A DNA stretch of 64,000 bases from Pontibacter russatus (GTDB lineage: Bacteria; Bacteroidota; Bacteroidia; Cytophagales; Hymenobacteraceae): the NCBI RefSeq assembly GCF_009931655.1, contig NZ_CP047984.1, forward strand, positions 682,001 through 746,000. Direction: 5' to 3'. Below are positions 18,051 through 29,047 of this stretch, one piece after another. Every line of letters starts with the position of its first letter. Position 1 is the first letter of the stretch. Made by a program: the position numbers and the translations under genes. Below the pieces are notes generated by a model. The model worked only from the letters and a program-made list of their open reading frames with translations, made no database searches and had not been told where the DNA came from.

Positions 18051-19799
18051 ATGGAAAACGGAAGCGGTACACTGGAGCAACTGCAGGCACGGTTCGGGGC
18101 AGACACCTTTACCCCACAAACAACCAGGGATGAAATCCTCACCCTTTGGATGCCCCATGACAAGATAAGGGAGGTGCTGGCATTCCTGAAAAAGGAAATC
18201 CCGCAGCCTTACCTCCTGCTCTACGACCTGACCGCCACCGACGAGCGCACCCGCAAACGGGACAACGGCCATATCCCCTACGCCTTCACCATCATCTACC
18301 ACCTCTTTTCTTTCGACCGCAACAGCTTTATCCGGCTGAAGGTGGGCTACCGCGACGAGTTTCCGGTGGTGCCCAGCATCAGCAGCCTGTGGGCCAACGC
18401 CAACTGGTACGAGCGCGAGGTATATGACATGTTCGGCATCCGCTTCGAAGGGCACCCGCACCTGTACCGCATCCTGATGCCCCGCACCTGGGTTGGCCAC
18501 CCGCTCCGCAAGGAACACCCGGCCCGCGCCACCGAGATGGGCCCTTTCGCGCTATATGACGACAAGATGGATTTGGAGCAGGCGGCGCTGCAGTTTAAGC
18601 CGGAAGAATGGGGCCTCCAACGCCAAAGCGAAGACAGCGACTTCATGTTCCTCAACATCGGCCCGCAGCACCCCGGCACGCACGGTGTGCTGCGCATTGT
18701 GCTGCAACTGGACGGTGAGGATATTGTGGATGCCATACCCGATATAGGCTTCCACCACCGGGGACAGGAGAAAATGGCCGAGCGCCAGTCGTGGCACACC
18801 TATCTCCCCTACACCGACCGCGTCGATTACCTGGGCGGCGTGATGAACAACCTTGCTTACCTGCTGGCCGTGGAGAAATTGGCTGGTATACAGGTACCGG
18901 AGCGGGTGAAAGTCATCAGAGTAATGCTGTGCGAATTGTTCCGCATTGCCAGCCACCTGGTGTGGTACGGCACCTTCGCGCAGGACGTGGGCCAGCTCTC
19001 TCCGGTGTTCTATATGTTCACCGACCGTGAAAAGGTTTTCGACATCGTGGAGGCCGTCACGGGCGGACGTATGCACCCCAACTGGTTCCGCATCGGCGGG
19101 GTGGCGCAGGACCTGCCCAAAGGCTGGGAAACGCTGGTGCAGCATTTCATTGATTACTTCCCGAAACGACTGAAGGAGTACGATGCCATGGTGATGAAGA
19201 ACAGCCTGTTCAAGGCGCGCACCAAGGGCATCGGCATTTTCACCACAGAAGAAGCCATTGAATGGGGCGTGACCGGGCCAAACCTGCGCGCCTGTGGCTT
19301 TGAGTGGGACTTCCGCAAAAAGCAGCCTTACTCCGGCTACGAGCTATTCGATTTTGAAGTACCCACCGCCGCCAACGGCGATTGCTACGACCGCGCCGTG
19401 GTACGCGTGGCGGAAATGCGGCAGAGCCTGCGCATCATCGAGCAGTGCCTGAAAAACATGCCGGAAGGTCCGTACAAAGCCGACCACCCGCTCACCACGC
19501 CACCTATCAAGCAGCACACGATGCACGACATCGAAACGCTCATCACGCACTTTTTGGGGGTGAGTTGGGGGCCCGTGATGCCTGCCGGCGAGGCCATGAG
19601 CTGCATTGAAGCAACCAAGGGCGCCAACGGCTACTACGTCACCAGCGACGGCAACACCTCTCCCTACCGCCTGCGCATCCGCACCCCCTCGTTCCCGCAC
19701 ATGCAGATGCTGCCTTATATAACCAAGGGGTATACGGTGGCGGATTTGCTGTCGATCCTGGGTGCGATGGACTACGTGCTGGCGGATATTGATCGCTAA
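18051..19799 (+). CDS. nuoCD: Fused NADH-quinone oxidoreductase subunits C and D
   Basis: 582 residues. Residues about 1-180 are the 30-kDa NuoC part ([41 protein letters not shown]); residues about 190-582 are the 49-kDa NuoD part ([27 protein letters not shown]-like [16 protein letters not shown], and a C-terminal VLADIDR). NuoD forms the quinone pocket with NuoB. The CD fusion is common in Bacteroidota and some proteobacteria. Flanked on both sides by repeat-bearing gaps. Confidence 0.97.
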   Translation: MENGSGTLEQLQARFGADTFTPQTTRDEILTLWMPHDKIREVLAFLKKEIPQPYLLLYDLTATDERTRKRDNGHIPYAFTIIYHLFSFDRNSFIRLKVGYRDEFPVVPSISSLWANANWYEREVYDMFGIRFEGHPHLYRILMPRTWVGHPLRKEHPARATEMGPFALYDDKMDLEQAALQFKPEEWGLQRQSEDSDFMFLNIGPQHPGTHGVLRIVLQLDGEDIVDAIPDIGFHHRGQEKMAERQSWHTYLPYTDRVDYLGGVMNNLAYLLAVEKLAGIQVPERVKVIRVMLCELFRIASHLVWYGTFAQDVGQLSPVFYMFTDREKVFDIVEAVTGGRMHPNWFRIGGVAQDLPKGWETLVQHFIDYFPKRLKEYDAMVMKNSLFKARTKGIGIFTTEEAIEWGVTGPNLRACGFEWDFRKKQPYSGYELFDFEVPTAANGDCYDRAVVRVAEMRQSLRIIEQCLKNMPEGPYKADHPLTTPPIKQHTMHDIETLITHFLGVSWGPVMPAGEAMSCIEATKGANGYYVTSDGNTSPYRLRIRTPSFPHMQMLPYITKGYTVADLLSILGAMDYVLADIDR

Positions 19800-19872
19800 A
19801 GCGATAATTAGAAATTAGGAATTAGCAATGATGGGAAATACAAACTAATCATAATCTATGATACCCCGCTGG

Positions 19873-19943
19873 TGCGAGCTTGCAGCTCGTACCGATATAC
19901 CATCAGCGTTATTTAATAAATAGGTACGAGCTGCAAGCTCGCA
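19873..19943. repeat. REP-like palindromic repeat between nuoCD and nuoE
   Basis: Perfect 21-bp inverted repeat: left arm 19873-19893 (TGCGAGCTTGCAGCTCGT then ACC), right arm 19923-19943, with a 29-nt A+T-rich loop; pairing extends to about 25 bp with one mismatch. Each arm also contains the short palindrome AGCTTGCAGCT-like. It is preceded by AATTAG repeats (19806-19826). The structure is typical of REP/MITE-type intergenic elements. Confidence 0.75.
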
Positions 19944-20066
19944 TCAGCAGATGAGTCATCGATAAGCATAAAAATAAAGTCTCCGCTGGTTCGGGATGTA
20001 AGACCGGGCCAGCAGGAGCACAAATTAAATTCTTGTGTCTTACGTCTTGATACCAGAGTCTTATAT

Positions 20067-20531
20067 ATGCTGACCATAGAAGAAAAACACCAGATTGACC
20101 ATGAAATCGGGCTGGTGCCCTCACCCAAGAACGCCTGCATCGAGGCGCTGAAGATTGTGCAGCAAAGCCATGGCTGGGTGTCGGATGAGAGCCTGCAGGA
20201 CGTGGCGGAGTATGTGGGCATGTCCACGGCAGAGCTGGACAGCGTAGCGACATTCTACAACCTGATTTTCCGGAGACCGGTAGGGCGGCATGTGATACTG
20301 CTCTGCGACAGCATCAGCTGCTACGTGATGGGCTACGAAGGCATCCGTGAACAGCTTTACGAAAAACTCAATATACAATACGGCCAGACCACAGCAGACG
20401 GCCGCTTTACCCTGCTCCCCAACTGCTGCCTCGGCACCTGCGACCGTGCCCCCGCCCTGATGATTGACAACGATTTGTACCGCAACCTGACGGTGGAACA
20501 ACTGGATGAGATACTGAGCAAGTATACCTAA
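20067..20531 (+). CDS. nuoE: NADH-quinone oxidoreductase subunit E
   Basis: 154 residues, thioredoxin-like [2Fe-2S] subunit (cluster N1a). Ligands: Cys80 and Cys85 in LCDSISC, Cys121 and Cys125 in NCCLGTC. Part of the NADH-oxidising module with NuoF and NuoG. Ends 15 bp before nuoF. Confidence 0.96.
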   Translation: MLTIEEKHQIDHEIGLVPSPKNACIEALKIVQQSHGWVSDESLQDVAEYVGMSTAELDSVATFYNLIFRRPVGRHVILLCDSISCYVMGYEGIREQLYEKLNIQYGQTTADGRFTLLPNCCLGTCDRAPALMIDNDLYRNLTVEQLDEILSKYT

Positions 20532-20546
20532 AACCAAAGCGGGCCT

Positions 20547-21845
20547 ATGGAGAAGCCGCTTACCCAACACATAGTACCGGGCCGCAAGCCGCTCAACCTG
20601 AAAGAATACGAGAAAGTGGGCGGCTATGAGTCGGTGCGCAAAGCACTCAAGATGACACCTGCTGAGGTGCAAACTCTGGTGAAAGACTCGAACCTGAAAG
20701 GACGCGGCGGCGCGGGTTTCAACACCGGCCTAAAGTGGAGCTTTGTGCCCATGGGGCCGGAAGCAGCCACCCCCAAATACCTGGTGGCCAACGCCGACGA
20801 GATGGAGCCCGGCACCTTCAAAGACCGGGTGCTGCTGGAAGGCAACCCGCACCAACTCATCGAAGGGATGATTGTAGCCGCTTACGCCATACAGGCCAGT
20901 ATCAGCTATGTCTTCCTCCGCTGGGCATACAAGCTGGCTGCACAAGAAATCACGCAGGCTATATATGAAGCAAAGGAGGCAGGCTACCTGGGCAGGAACA
21001 TCCTGGGCTCCGGCTTTGACCTGGAGATGCACCTGCACACCGGCGTGGGGCGCTATATGTGCGGCGAGGAAACTGCCCTGCTCAACGCCCTCGAAGGCAA
21101 GCGCGCCAACCCCAGAGCCAAACCTCCCTTCCCGCAGGTCAGCGGCCTGTTCGGAAAGCCAACCATTGTGAACAACGTGGAGACGCTCTGTAACCTGCCC
21201 CATATCGTGAACAACGGCGTGGGGTGGTTCAAAAGCCTGAGCAAAAGTCCGGATGCGGGCACCAAGCTATATGGCGTGAGCGGCCGCGTGAAAACACCCG
21301 GTTGCTGGGAATTGCCGATGGGCGTAACGATACGCGAGTTGCTGGAAGAACACGCCGGGGGTATGCAGGATGGCTATCTGTTCAAAGGCTTGTTACCCGG
21401 CGGCGCCTCCACCGACTTCCTGGTAGAGGAGCACCTGGATGTGCCGATGGACTTCGGCTCTATCCAGGCGGCGGGCAGCCGGATGGGCACCGGCACCATG
21501 ATTATTATGGACGACCAGACCTGCCCCGTCGGCTTTACCCTGAACCTGCAGCATTTTTTCGCGCAGGAGTCCTGCGGTTTCTGTACCCCTTGCCGCGAAG
21601 GGCTGCCCTGGGTAGAAAAAATTCTGCTCGCCATTGACAAAGGCGAAGGCAAGCCCGAACACCTCCTCAGCCTCGACTTCCATACCAAATACCTTGGCCC
21701 CGGCAACACCTTCTGCGCCCTCGCGCCCGGTGCCATGGAACCCCTGCAGAGCGCTCTGAAATATTTCAGAGAGGATTTTGAACGGCACATTCACGAACAC
21801 CACTGTCCCTGGAGCAAGAGCAAAGCATGGCAACCATCTATATAG
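20547..21845 (+). CDS. nuoF: NADH-quinone oxidoreductase subunit F
   Basis: 432 residues. NADH-binding GRGGAGFNTGLKW at residues 52-64, FMN region following (NADEMEPGTFKDR), and the [4Fe-4S] cluster N3 ligands in SCGFCTPCREG (about residues 341-351) plus a Cys in NTFCALAPGA. Takes hydride from NADH to FMN. Its 3' end overlaps nuoG by 19 bp, indicating translational coupling. Confidence 0.97.
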   Translation: MEKPLTQHIVPGRKPLNLKEYEKVGGYESVRKALKMTPAEVQTLVKDSNLKGRGGAGFNTGLKWSFVPMGPEAATPKYLVANADEMEPGTFKDRVLLEGNPHQLIEGMIVAAYAIQASISYVFLRWAYKLAAQEITQAIYEAKEAGYLGRNILGSGFDLEMHLHTGVGRYMCGEETALLNALEGKRANPRAKPPFPQVSGLFGKPTIVNNVETLCNLPHIVNNGVGWFKSLSKSPDAGTKLYGVSGRVKTPGCWELPMGVTIRELLEEHAGGMQDGYLFKGLLPGGASTDFLVEEHLDVPMDFGSIQAAGSRMGTGTMIIMDDQTCPVGFTLNLQHFFAQESCGFCTPCREGLPWVEKILLAIDKGEGKPEHLLSLDFHTKYLGPGNTFCALAPGAMEPLQSALKYFREDFERHIHEHHCPWSKSKAWQPSI

Positions 21846-24556
21846 AGAACAAACCCTACGAAGTGAAAGCAGGCAAGAACCTGCTGGAGGCCTGCCTCAC
21901 CCTCGGCAAGGATTTGCCCTACTTCTGCTGGCACCCGGCCATGGGCTCTATCGGGGCCTGCCGCCAGTGCGCCGTGAAGGTATATAAAGACGAGAACGAC
22001 ACCAAAGGCAAGCTGTTCATGTCGTGCATGGAGCAGGTGCGGGACGGAATGCGGCTATCGATTGCCGATATGGAAGCGAAGGAATTCCGGGCGCACATCA
22101 TCGGCTGGCTCATGACCAACCACCCCCACGATTGCGCCGTCTGCGACGAGGGCGGCGCCTGCCATCTGCAGGACATGACGGTGATGACCGGCCACAACTA
22201 CCGGGAGTACCGTTTCGACAAGCGCACCTATATCAACCAGTACCTCGGCCCGTTCCTTAACCACGAAATGAACCGCTGCATCCAGTGCTACCGCTGTGTG
22301 CGCTTTTATAAAGACTATGCCGGTGGCAAAGACCTGGACGTGTTTGCCGCCCACAACCATTTATACTTTGGCCGCGCCGAAGACGGCGTGCTGGAAAGCG
22401 AGTTCAGCGGCAACCTGGCGGAGGTATGCCCTACGGGTGTGTTCACGGACAAAACACTGAAGCAGCATTATACCCGCAAATGGGATTTAACAATGGCTCC
22501 TTCGGTGTGCCACCACTGCAGCCTGGGTTGCAACATATCAGCCGGTGAGCGCTACGGCACCATCCGCAGTATCACCAACCGCTACAATGGCGAGGTGAAC
22601 GGCTATTTCCTCTGCGACCGCGGCCGCTTCGGATATGAATTTGTGAACAGCGCGGGCCGCGTCCGAAAACCGCTGGTGCGCAGCCACCTGCCGGAAGCCA
22701 CCGACAAGTACACCGCGCTCAAAGCCGCCGCCTCAGCCGTGAAAGCAGGTCGTGCCATTGGTATCGGCTCTCCCCGCGCTTCCCTCGAATCAAATTATGT
22801 GCTGAGAACTTTAGTTGGAGAAGAAAACTTCCATCATGGCGTATCCGACACAGACCATATACTGGTAGATATGGCGCTGGATATTCTGCGGAATGGCGCC
22901 GCGCGCACACCATCTTTAAGGGAAGTGGAGAAAGCGGATGCCGTCTTTATAATGGGGGAGGATTTGATAAACACTGCGCCCATGCTGGCGCTGGCAGTGC
23001 GGCAGTCGGTGCGGCAGCAGCCGCTGCAGGAGGCCGTCTCCACCGCCAACGTCCCGGTGTGGCAGGATGCGGCGGTACGGGAATTGGTGCAGACAGACAA
23101 CGGCCCGCTATATATAGCGCACTATACCCCCACCAAGCTGGACGAACTGGCCACGCAAACGTTTTTCGATACACCGGATGCCATTTCGCGCCTGGGCTTC
23201 GCTGTTGCCAACCTTATTCATGCAGATTCTCCGGAAGTGAGCGATATGAGTGAGGCGGAACAGGCGCTGGCACGGCAGATTGCCGATAGCCTGCTGGCCG
23301 CTCAAAACCCGCTGATTATCTCCGGCACGTCTTCAGGCAGCGACCGCGTGTTGAAAGCCGCCGCCACTATCGCCAATGCGCTTTGCGCCCGGGAGAAAGC
23401 GGCAGGCATCAGCCTGGTGGTGCCGGAGTGCAACAGCTTGGGTCTGGCCATGCTCGGGGGCCACAAACTGGAGTCCGCTTTTGAGGCGGTGCTGAACGGC
23501 TATGCCGATACCGTCCTCATCCTTGAGAGCGATTTGTACCGATTGGCGGGCGCTTCAGCCGTGTCTCAGTTTCTGGATGGCTGCAGCCAGGTAATCGTAC
23601 TGGACCACCTCCACAACGCCACCACCGAGCGGGCCCATATCCTTTTACCCGCCGCTCCCTTCTCCGAAGCCGACGGCACGCTCGTCAACAACGAGGGGCG
23701 GGCGCAGCGATTTTTCCAGGTGCACCCCACACCCGAGGAGATTCAGGAAAGTTGGCACTGGCTGGCGGAAATGGGCACCATTATGGGGGATGAGCGCATC
23801 AGCAACTGGCACGGCTACGACGATATTGTGAAGTCCATGGCCGAGGAAATTCCGCTGCTCAGGGGCGTGGAGAAAGCTGCGCCATCTTCCGAGTTCCGCA
23901 TTGCCGGGCAAAAAATACCGCGCGCGCCGCACCGTTTCAGCGGCCGCACCTCCATGCTGGCCAATCAGGATGTGAGCGAGCCGAAGCCCCCGCTGGACCC
24001 GGATTCCGCCCTCTCCTATACCATGGAAGGCTACCGCGGACAGCCGCCCTCCTCCATGATTCCGTTTTTCTGGGCGCCGGGCTGGAACTCGGTGCAGGCC
24101 ACGAACAAGTACCAGCAGGAAGTGGGCGGCCACCTGAAGGGCGGCGATCCGGGCGTGCGTCTGATAGCGCCAGCCGGAACTGCCTCGCTGTCCACGGTGG
24201 TGCCACAAAATTTTGTCCCGATAGAAGGCCACCTGTACGTGCTTCCGCTGCACCACACGTTCGGCTCCGAAGAGCTCAGCAGCCATTCGCCTTCTATCAT
24301 GCAGCGCATCCCGGCCCCCTATATAGCCATCAACGCGGAAGATGCCGGACGGCTGAAACTGGAAGAGGGACAGGACCTGAGTTTCGCCCTGGAGGGCCAC
24401 GTATATCAGTTGCCAGTGGATATAAACCCAACCATACCGAGCGGAACCGCTGGCTTGCCAGTTGGTTTGCCCGGCATCCCATTTGCCGATTTACCCGCCT
24501 GGGCCAACTTAAACAGAGACATCACATGGAAGAAGCAGCCCCAAACTACTTTCTGA
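21827..24556 (+). CDS. nuoG: NADH-quinone oxidoreductase subunit G
   Basis: 909 residues. Ferredoxin [2Fe-2S] ligands Cys34, Cys45, Cys48 and Cys67; the His-ligated [4Fe-4S] cluster at His99-x3-Cys103-x2-Cys106-x5-Cys112; a second [4Fe-4S] at Cys151, Cys154, Cys157 and a Cys in AEVCPTGVF; then a molybdopterin-oxidoreductase-like domain starting [11 protein letters not shown], which is catalytically inactive in complex I. Overlaps nuoF by 19 bp and nuoH by 31 bp. Confidence 0.96.
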   Translation: MATIYIENKPYEVKAGKNLLEACLTLGKDLPYFCWHPAMGSIGACRQCAVKVYKDENDTKGKLFMSCMEQVRDGMRLSIADMEAKEFRAHIIGWLMTNHPHDCAVCDEGGACHLQDMTVMTGHNYREYRFDKRTYINQYLGPFLNHEMNRCIQCYRCVRFYKDYAGGKDLDVFAAHNHLYFGRAEDGVLESEFSGNLAEVCPTGVFTDKTLKQHYTRKWDLTMAPSVCHHCSLGCNISAGERYGTIRSITNRYNGEVNGYFLCDRGRFGYEFVNSAGRVRKPLVRSHLPEATDKYTALKAAASAVKAGRAIGIGSPRASLESNYVLRTLVGEENFHHGVSDTDHILVDMALDILRNGAARTPSLREVEKADAVFIMGEDLINTAPMLALAVRQSVRQQPLQEAVSTANVPVWQDAAVRELVQTDNGPLYIAHYTPTKLDELATQTFFDTPDAISRLGFAVANLIHADSPEVSDMSEAEQALARQIADSLLAAQNPLIISGTSSGSDRVLKAAATIANALCAREKAAGISLVVPECNSLGLAMLGGHKLESAFEAVLNGYADTVLILESDLYRLAGASAVSQFLDGCSQVIVLDHLHNATTERAHILLPAAPFSEADGTLVNNEGRAQRFFQVHPTPEEIQESWHWLAEMGTIMGDERISNWHGYDDIVKSMAEEIPLLRGVEKAAPSSEFRIAGQKIPRAPHRFSGRTSMLANQDVSEPKPPLDPDSALSYTMEGYRGQPPSSMIPFFWAPGWNSVQATNKYQQEVGGHLKGGDPGVRLIAPAGTASLSTVVPQNFVPIEGHLYVLPLHHTFGSEELSSHSPSIMQRIPAPYIAINAEDAGRLKLEEGQDLSFALEGHVYQLPVDINPTIPSGTAGLPVGLPGIPFADLPAWANLNRDITWKKQPQTTF

Positions 24557-25488
24557 TTATCGGCGGCGTACTGTTCGTCATGCTGAACGTGGCGGCGGCG
24601 CTTATCTGGGTGGAGCGGCGCCTGCTGGCCCTGTTCCAGGACCGGTACGGCCCGAACCGCGCCGGTCCCTTTGGACTGCTCATCGTGGCCGCCGACTCCA
24701 TCAAGCTGTTTTTCAAACAGGACTGGGTTCCGCCGTTTGCCGACAAACCCGTGTTTGTGCTGGCCCCTGCCATTGTGGTGGTCACGGTGCTGATGAGCTT
24801 TGTCGTGATTCCGTTCGCGCCGGGCGTGATTGTGGCGGACCTGAACATCGGCCTGCTTTTCTTTCTGGCCATGTCGTCGATGGGCGCCTACAGCATCATC
24901 CTGGGAGGCTGGTCCTCCAACAACAAGTACAGCCTGCTGGGTGCCATGCGCGGGGCGGCGCAGATGATTTCCTATGAGGTGTTCATGGGCCTGTCGCTGA
25001 TGGGCGTTGTGCTGTTGAGCGGTTCGTTCAGCCTGCGCGAGATTGTGGAGGCGCAGCGGGGGCTTTGGTTTTTCATCCCGCAGTTCCTTGGCTTCGTCAT
25101 CTTCTTCATCGCGGGCATCGCCGAAACGCACCGCCTGCCCTTTGATATCCCGGAGGCGGAAAGTGAGCTGATTGCAGGCTTCCACTCGGAGTACTCAGGT
25201 ATGAAGTTCGGCATGTTCTTCATAGGCGAGTATATGGGCATCACGCTTATATCCTGCATGCTGGTTACGCTGTACTTCGGTGGCTGGCTCGGCCCTGAGT
25301 TCCTGCCGCCCATCGTGTGGTTCATCCTGAAGACGCTCTTTTTCCTGTGTGTTTTCATCCTGCTGCGCGCCTCCATGCCACGCCCTCGGTACGACCAGTT
25401 GATGGAATATGGCTGGAAGGTGCTTTTGCCCCTCACGCTCCTGAACCTGATGGTAACGGCCGCTGTGGTGCTGTGGCGGGAGGGGTGA
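24526..25488 (+). CDS. nuoH: NADH-quinone oxidoreductase subunit H
   Basis: 320 residues, about eight membrane helices; docks the peripheral arm on the membrane arm and lines the quinone channel. Family motifs: [37 protein letters not shown], and [26 protein letters not shown] (cited as [14 protein letters not shown]). The start lies inside the end of nuoG. After it comes a 306-bp gap filled mostly by a repeat element. Confidence 0.96.
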   Translation: MEEAAPNYFLIIGGVLFVMLNVAAALIWVERRLLALFQDRYGPNRAGPFGLLIVAADSIKLFFKQDWVPPFADKPVFVLAPAIVVVTVLMSFVVIPFAPGVIVADLNIGLLFFLAMSSMGAYSIILGGWSSNNKYSLLGAMRGAAQMISYEVFMGLSLMGVVLLSGSFSLREIVEAQRGLWFFIPQFLGFVIFFIAGIAETHRLPFDIPEAESELIAGFHSEYSGMKFGMFFIGEYMGITLISCMLVTLYFGGWLGPEFLPPIVWFILKTLFFLCVFILLRASMPRPRYDQLMEYGWKVLLPLTLLNLMVTAAVVLWREG

Positions 25489-25541
25489 TTGAGGAGTTTT
25501 GAATGAGTGATTGAGTGAATAAATAGGGGGAGAAAAAATCC

Positions 25542-25741
25542 AACCACCCCTACCCCTCCTTGTCTAAGGAGGGGAGTCGGAATTGGTGCTATATAAGTTA
25601 TTCAGAATAGCGAATGGCATTTAAGTTATTAAACCATATATAAACCATTTATAAAAATGTAAATCCCGGTGCAATAGAACGATGCAGGAGAAGGAGTAAG
25701 TAGTACTCCCCGCCTTGGACAAGGAGGGGCAGGGGTGGTTT
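25542..25741. repeat. Inverted-repeat element in the nuoH-nuoI gap
   Basis: Two copies of a CCACCCCT-CCCCTCCTTG-type unit face each other: 25542-25577 and, inverted, 25705-25741. Each unit also folds alone (CCTCCTT/AAGGAGG at 25556-25573). The roughly 125 bp between them is A+T-rich. The layout is that of a MITE or a pair of mobile palindromes inserted within the operon. The whole 25489-25794 gap contains no gene. Confidence 0.75.
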
Positions 25742-25794
25742 GACCCGGAACAGCATAAGTAAAAAAGGAATTATAAAAAACGAAAGGAGCAGCT

Positions 25795-26310
25795 ATGTTT
25801 AGTTTGTTGCGCAGTATGTGGCTCACGTTTCTGCATGCGTTCCATAAGCGCGAAACGATACAATACCCCGAGGAGAAGGTAAAGCTGGCGGCGCGGTGGC
25901 GGGGCCGCATTGTGCTGACGCGCGACCCGGACGGCGGCGAACGCTGCGTGGCCTGCAACCTCTGCGCCGCCGCCTGCCCCGTCGACTGCATCTCTTTGCA
26001 GGCCACCGAGGACGAGACCGGCCGCCGTTACCCCGACTTTTTCCGCATCAACTTCTCGCGCTGCATCTTCTGCGGCTACTGCGAGGAGGCCTGCCCCACC
26101 TACGCCATCCAGCTCATCCCCGACTTCGAGATGGGCGAGTACAACCGGCAGAACCTGGTATATGAGAAAAAGGACCTGCTCATCAACAGCGAGGGCAAGT
26201 ACCCCGGCTACAACTATTACAAGGTGGCCGGCATGGCCATCGGCGGAAAAGGCAAGGGCGAGGCCGAAAACGAAGCCCCGCCGGTAGACATCAAAAGCTT
26301 AATCCCCTAA
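25795..26310 (+). CDS. nuoI: NADH-quinone oxidoreductase subunit I
   Basis: 171 residues with two ferredoxin motifs: Cys51/54/57/61 ([12 protein letters not shown]) and Cys90/93/96/100 ([12 protein letters not shown]), binding clusters N6a and N6b. Linker between NuoG and NuoB in the electron chain. Preceded by an AAAGGAG-type ribosome site (GAAAGGAGCAGCT) and separated from nuoJ by 4 bp. Confidence 0.97.
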   Translation: MFSLLRSMWLTFLHAFHKRETIQYPEEKVKLAARWRGRIVLTRDPDGGERCVACNLCAAACPVDCISLQATEDETGRRYPDFFRINFSRCIFCGYCEEACPTYAIQLIPDFEMGEYNRQNLVYEKKDLLINSEGKYPGYNYYKVAGMAIGGKGKGEAENEAPPVDIKSLIP

Positions 26311-26314
26311 AACC

Positions 26315-26851
26315 ATGGAACTGACTTTCTATATAGCCGCAGCGGTTGCCATTCTCTCCACCATCATGGTCATCACGCGCTTCAACCTGATTCATGCCCT
26401 GCTCTATTTGGTGGTGTCTTTTCTGGCTGTGGCCGTCGTTCTCTTTACCCTTGGCGCTCCCTTTATAGCGGCGCTGGAGGTGATTGTATATGCCGGGGCC
26501 ATTGTGGTGCTCATCATTTTCGTGATAATGATGCTGAACCTGACGCGGGAGGATGTGCAGCGGGAAAAGGAATGGCTGCAGCCTTCGGTCTGGGTCGGTC
26601 CGGCGATTCTTTCGGCGGTGCTGCTGGCCGAGCTTATATATATATTTATGGCCGGTAACACGGTGCAGGCCGGTGCCGTGGTGGCCGTTGACGCCAAGGT
26701 GGTGGGGCTGGCGCTTTTCGGCCCCTATATACTGGGGGTGCAGTTGAGCGGCATCCTGCTGATGGCCGGAATAGTGGGAGCTTACCATCTGGGCAGGCAG
26801 AAGAAGAAAGTTGTTCACCGGTTTTTACAGGAAAGGAGCGCCGCCTCATGA
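26315..26851 (+). CDS. nuoJ: NADH-quinone oxidoreductase subunit J
   Basis: 178 residues, five membrane helices. Conserved helix 3 block [21 protein letters not shown], whose pi-bulge region (VYAGAIVVL) is involved in the proton-coupling switch. Overlaps nuoK by 4 bp (ATGA), so the pair is translationally coupled. Confidence 0.95.
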   Translation: MELTFYIAAAVAILSTIMVITRFNLIHALLYLVVSFLAVAVVLFTLGAPFIAALEVIVYAGAIVVLIIFVIMMLNLTREDVQREKEWLQPSVWVGPAILSAVLLAELIYIFMAGNTVQAGAVVAVDAKVVGLALFGPYILGVQLSGILLMAGIVGAYHLGRQKKKVVHRFLQERSAAS

Positions 26852-27156
26852 GTACCTCCTATATGGAAGCCGCCCTGCTGCTGGCAGGCATCCTCTTCAT
26901 GCTCGGCCTCATCAGCGTGCTGATTCGCCGTAACATCCTCTTCATGCTCATTTCGGTGGAGATTATGCTGAACGCTGCCGGACTGGCCTTCATCGTGGCA
27001 GGCACGCGCTGGGTGCAGCCCGACGGGCAGATCATGTTCATCTTCATACTCACCATGGCCGCCGCCGAGGTATCCGTTGGGCTGGCGCTGATTCTCCAGA
27101 TATACCACCAGCTCAAGACGCTCAACAGCGATGCCGCCAACTTTATGAAAGGATAA
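26848..27156 (+). CDS. nuoK: NADH-quinone oxidoreductase subunit K
   Basis: 102 residues, three membrane helices, with the conserved glutamates of the proton path in [12 protein letters not shown] and [14 protein letters not shown]. Starts in the ATGA overlap with nuoJ and ends 4 bp before nuoL. Confidence 0.96.
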   Translation: MSTSYMEAALLLAGILFMLGLISVLIRRNILFMLISVEIMLNAAGLAFIVAGTRWVQPDGQIMFIFILTMAAAEVSVGLALILQIYHQLKTLNSDAANFMKG

Positions 27157-27160
27157 GACT

Positions 27161-29047
27161 ATGGAAAATTTACTCTGGTTGATTCCCGCTTTGCCGTTTT
27201 TAGGGGCGCTGCTGCTGATACTGTTTGGCAACCGATTGTCGCGCATGTTGGTGGCGGTGCTGGGCGTGGGCAGTGTGGGAGTCTCCGCGCTCGTCACCAT
27301 CTTTTTAGGGATTGAGTTTCTAACCGAACGCCCGGCTTTCTACCATCAGGACGTATGGCAGTGGTTCAGCGTGGCGGGCTTTACTCCTTCCATCGCCTTT
27401 CACCTCGATGCACTGTCGATGGTGTTTATTTTCGTCATCACCTTCGTCGGCTTTCTCATCCATATATACTCCACCGCCTATATGGCTGAGGATGCGGATT
27501 ACTCCCGCTTCTTCGCCTGCATGAACCTGTTTGTAGGCTCCATGCTGATGCTCGTGATGGCCGATAACCTGCTGCTGTTGTATCTCGGCTGGGAGGGCGT
27601 GGGCCTGTGCAGTTACCTGCTCATCGGCTTTTGGTACAAGGAGCCTGCCAACGGCTATGCCGCCCGGAAAGCCTTTATCATCACGCGCGTCGGGGATACT
27701 GCCATGGCGATTGCGCTCTTCATGCTGTTCCAGGCGTTCGGCACGCTCCATATCCAAACCATCCTTTCCGAAGCGCCGGAAGCCTGGGCCGTTGGCTCTG
27801 AGATGACCTTGATTGTGGCGCTGCTGCTGTTAGGCGGAGCCGTCGGAAAGTCGGGCCAGTTGCCGCTGCAGACCTGGCTGCCCGATGCGATGGCCGGTCC
27901 AACCCCGGTTTCGGCGCTCATCCACGCCGCCACCATGGTGACGGCCGGGGTATATCTCATTGCCCGCATGTTCGTCATTTTTGAGCTGTCTCCGCTGGCG
28001 CAGTTGCTGGTGGCTGTTGTGGGGGCTGCCACCCTGCTGCTTGCCGGTTTCTCCGCCCTCACGCAATATGATTTGAAGCGGGTGCTCGCCTACTCCACCA
28101 TCAGCCAGATTGGCTATATGTTCCTGGCCCTGGGCGTGGGCGCCTGGTCGGCGGGCATCTTCCATTTCATGATTCACGCGTTTTTCAAGGCGCTGCTTTT
28201 CCTGTGTGCCGGGGCCATTATCCTGGCGCTGCACCACGAGCAGGACATGCGCCGAATGGGGGGCCTGCGCCAGCAGATGCCGGTCGTGTTCTGGACCTTT
28301 CTGATTGGCGCAGCCTCGCTGGCGGCCCTGCCTCTCGTCACCGCCGGTTTCTACAGCAAAGACCAGATTCTGTGGTATGCGCTGGCCGGTGAGAACGGCA
28401 ACATTTGGCTCTATATAGCCGGGCTGGCCGGAGCGTTCATCACCTCCATCTATACCTTCCGGATGGTGTTTATGACCTTTTACGGCGAGAGCAAAACGCA
28501 TGTGGGACACCTACCGGGCAAGGCCATCACCATTCCGCTACTCATCCTCGCCATACTATCCGTGGTGGGCGGGTTCATTGAGTTGCCGCACAACTTCGGG
28601 CATGTGGTGCTGTTTTCGGATTTGCTGGCACCGGTGCTGCCCGCCATCACGGCCAACGAAACGCTGGCAGCGAACGAGTGGCTGTTCCAGCTTTTAGCTG
28701 CGGTGGTATCATTGGGCGGGGTATATATAGCCTACCTCTTTTACCTGAAAAGCCCGTCGCTGCTGCGAATTCTGGAAAGTTCCGGCACGGCCATGGCGCT
28801 GCACCGCTTCTGGCACTCCGGATGGGGATTTGATGCCCTCTATAACACCCTGTTCGTGCGGCCTTACGTGTTCCTCTCCACCCTGAACAAGCGCGATATC
28901 GTCGACAGTTTTTATACTGGGGTTTCCCGCATGGCGGAGGGCTTCCATGTGATGCTTTCTGCCACCCAGAACGGCGTGCTGCGCAGTTATGTGATGGGCA
29001 TTGTGGTCGGTGCTCTCATGATTCTCACTATAAGCCTGCTGCTATGA
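27161..29047 (+). CDS. nuoL: NADH-quinone oxidoreductase subunit L
   Basis: 628 residues, Mrp-type antiporter-like subunit at the distal end of the membrane arm, with the long C-terminal lateral helix. Motifs: LYLGWEGVGLCSYLLIGFW, GKSGQLPLQTWLPDAMAGPTPVSALIHAATMV (cited as QLPLQTWLPDAMAGPTPVSA), and DLKRVLAYSTISQIGYM. Ends in an ATGA overlap with nuoM. Confidence 0.97.
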   Translation: MENLLWLIPALPFLGALLLILFGNRLSRMLVAVLGVGSVGVSALVTIFLGIEFLTERPAFYHQDVWQWFSVAGFTPSIAFHLDALSMVFIFVITFVGFLIHIYSTAYMAEDADYSRFFACMNLFVGSMLMLVMADNLLLLYLGWEGVGLCSYLLIGFWYKEPANGYAARKAFIITRVGDTAMAIALFMLFQAFGTLHIQTILSEAPEAWAVGSEMTLIVALLLLGGAVGKSGQLPLQTWLPDAMAGPTPVSALIHAATMVTAGVYLIARMFVIFELSPLAQLLVAVVGAATLLLAGFSALTQYDLKRVLAYSTISQIGYMFLALGVGAWSAGIFHFMIHAFFKALLFLCAGAIILALHHEQDMRRMGGLRQQMPVVFWTFLIGAASLAALPLVTAGFYSKDQILWYALAGENGNIWLYIAGLAGAFITSIYTFRMVFMTFYGESKTHVGHLPGKAITIPLLILAILSVVGGFIELPHNFGHVVLFSDLLAPVLPAITANETLAANEWLFQLLAAVVSLGGVYIAYLFYLKSPSLLRILESSGTAMALHRFWHSGWGFDALYNTLFVRPYVFLSTLNKRDIVDSFYTGVSRMAEGFHVMLSATQNGVLRSYVMGIVVGALMILTISLLL

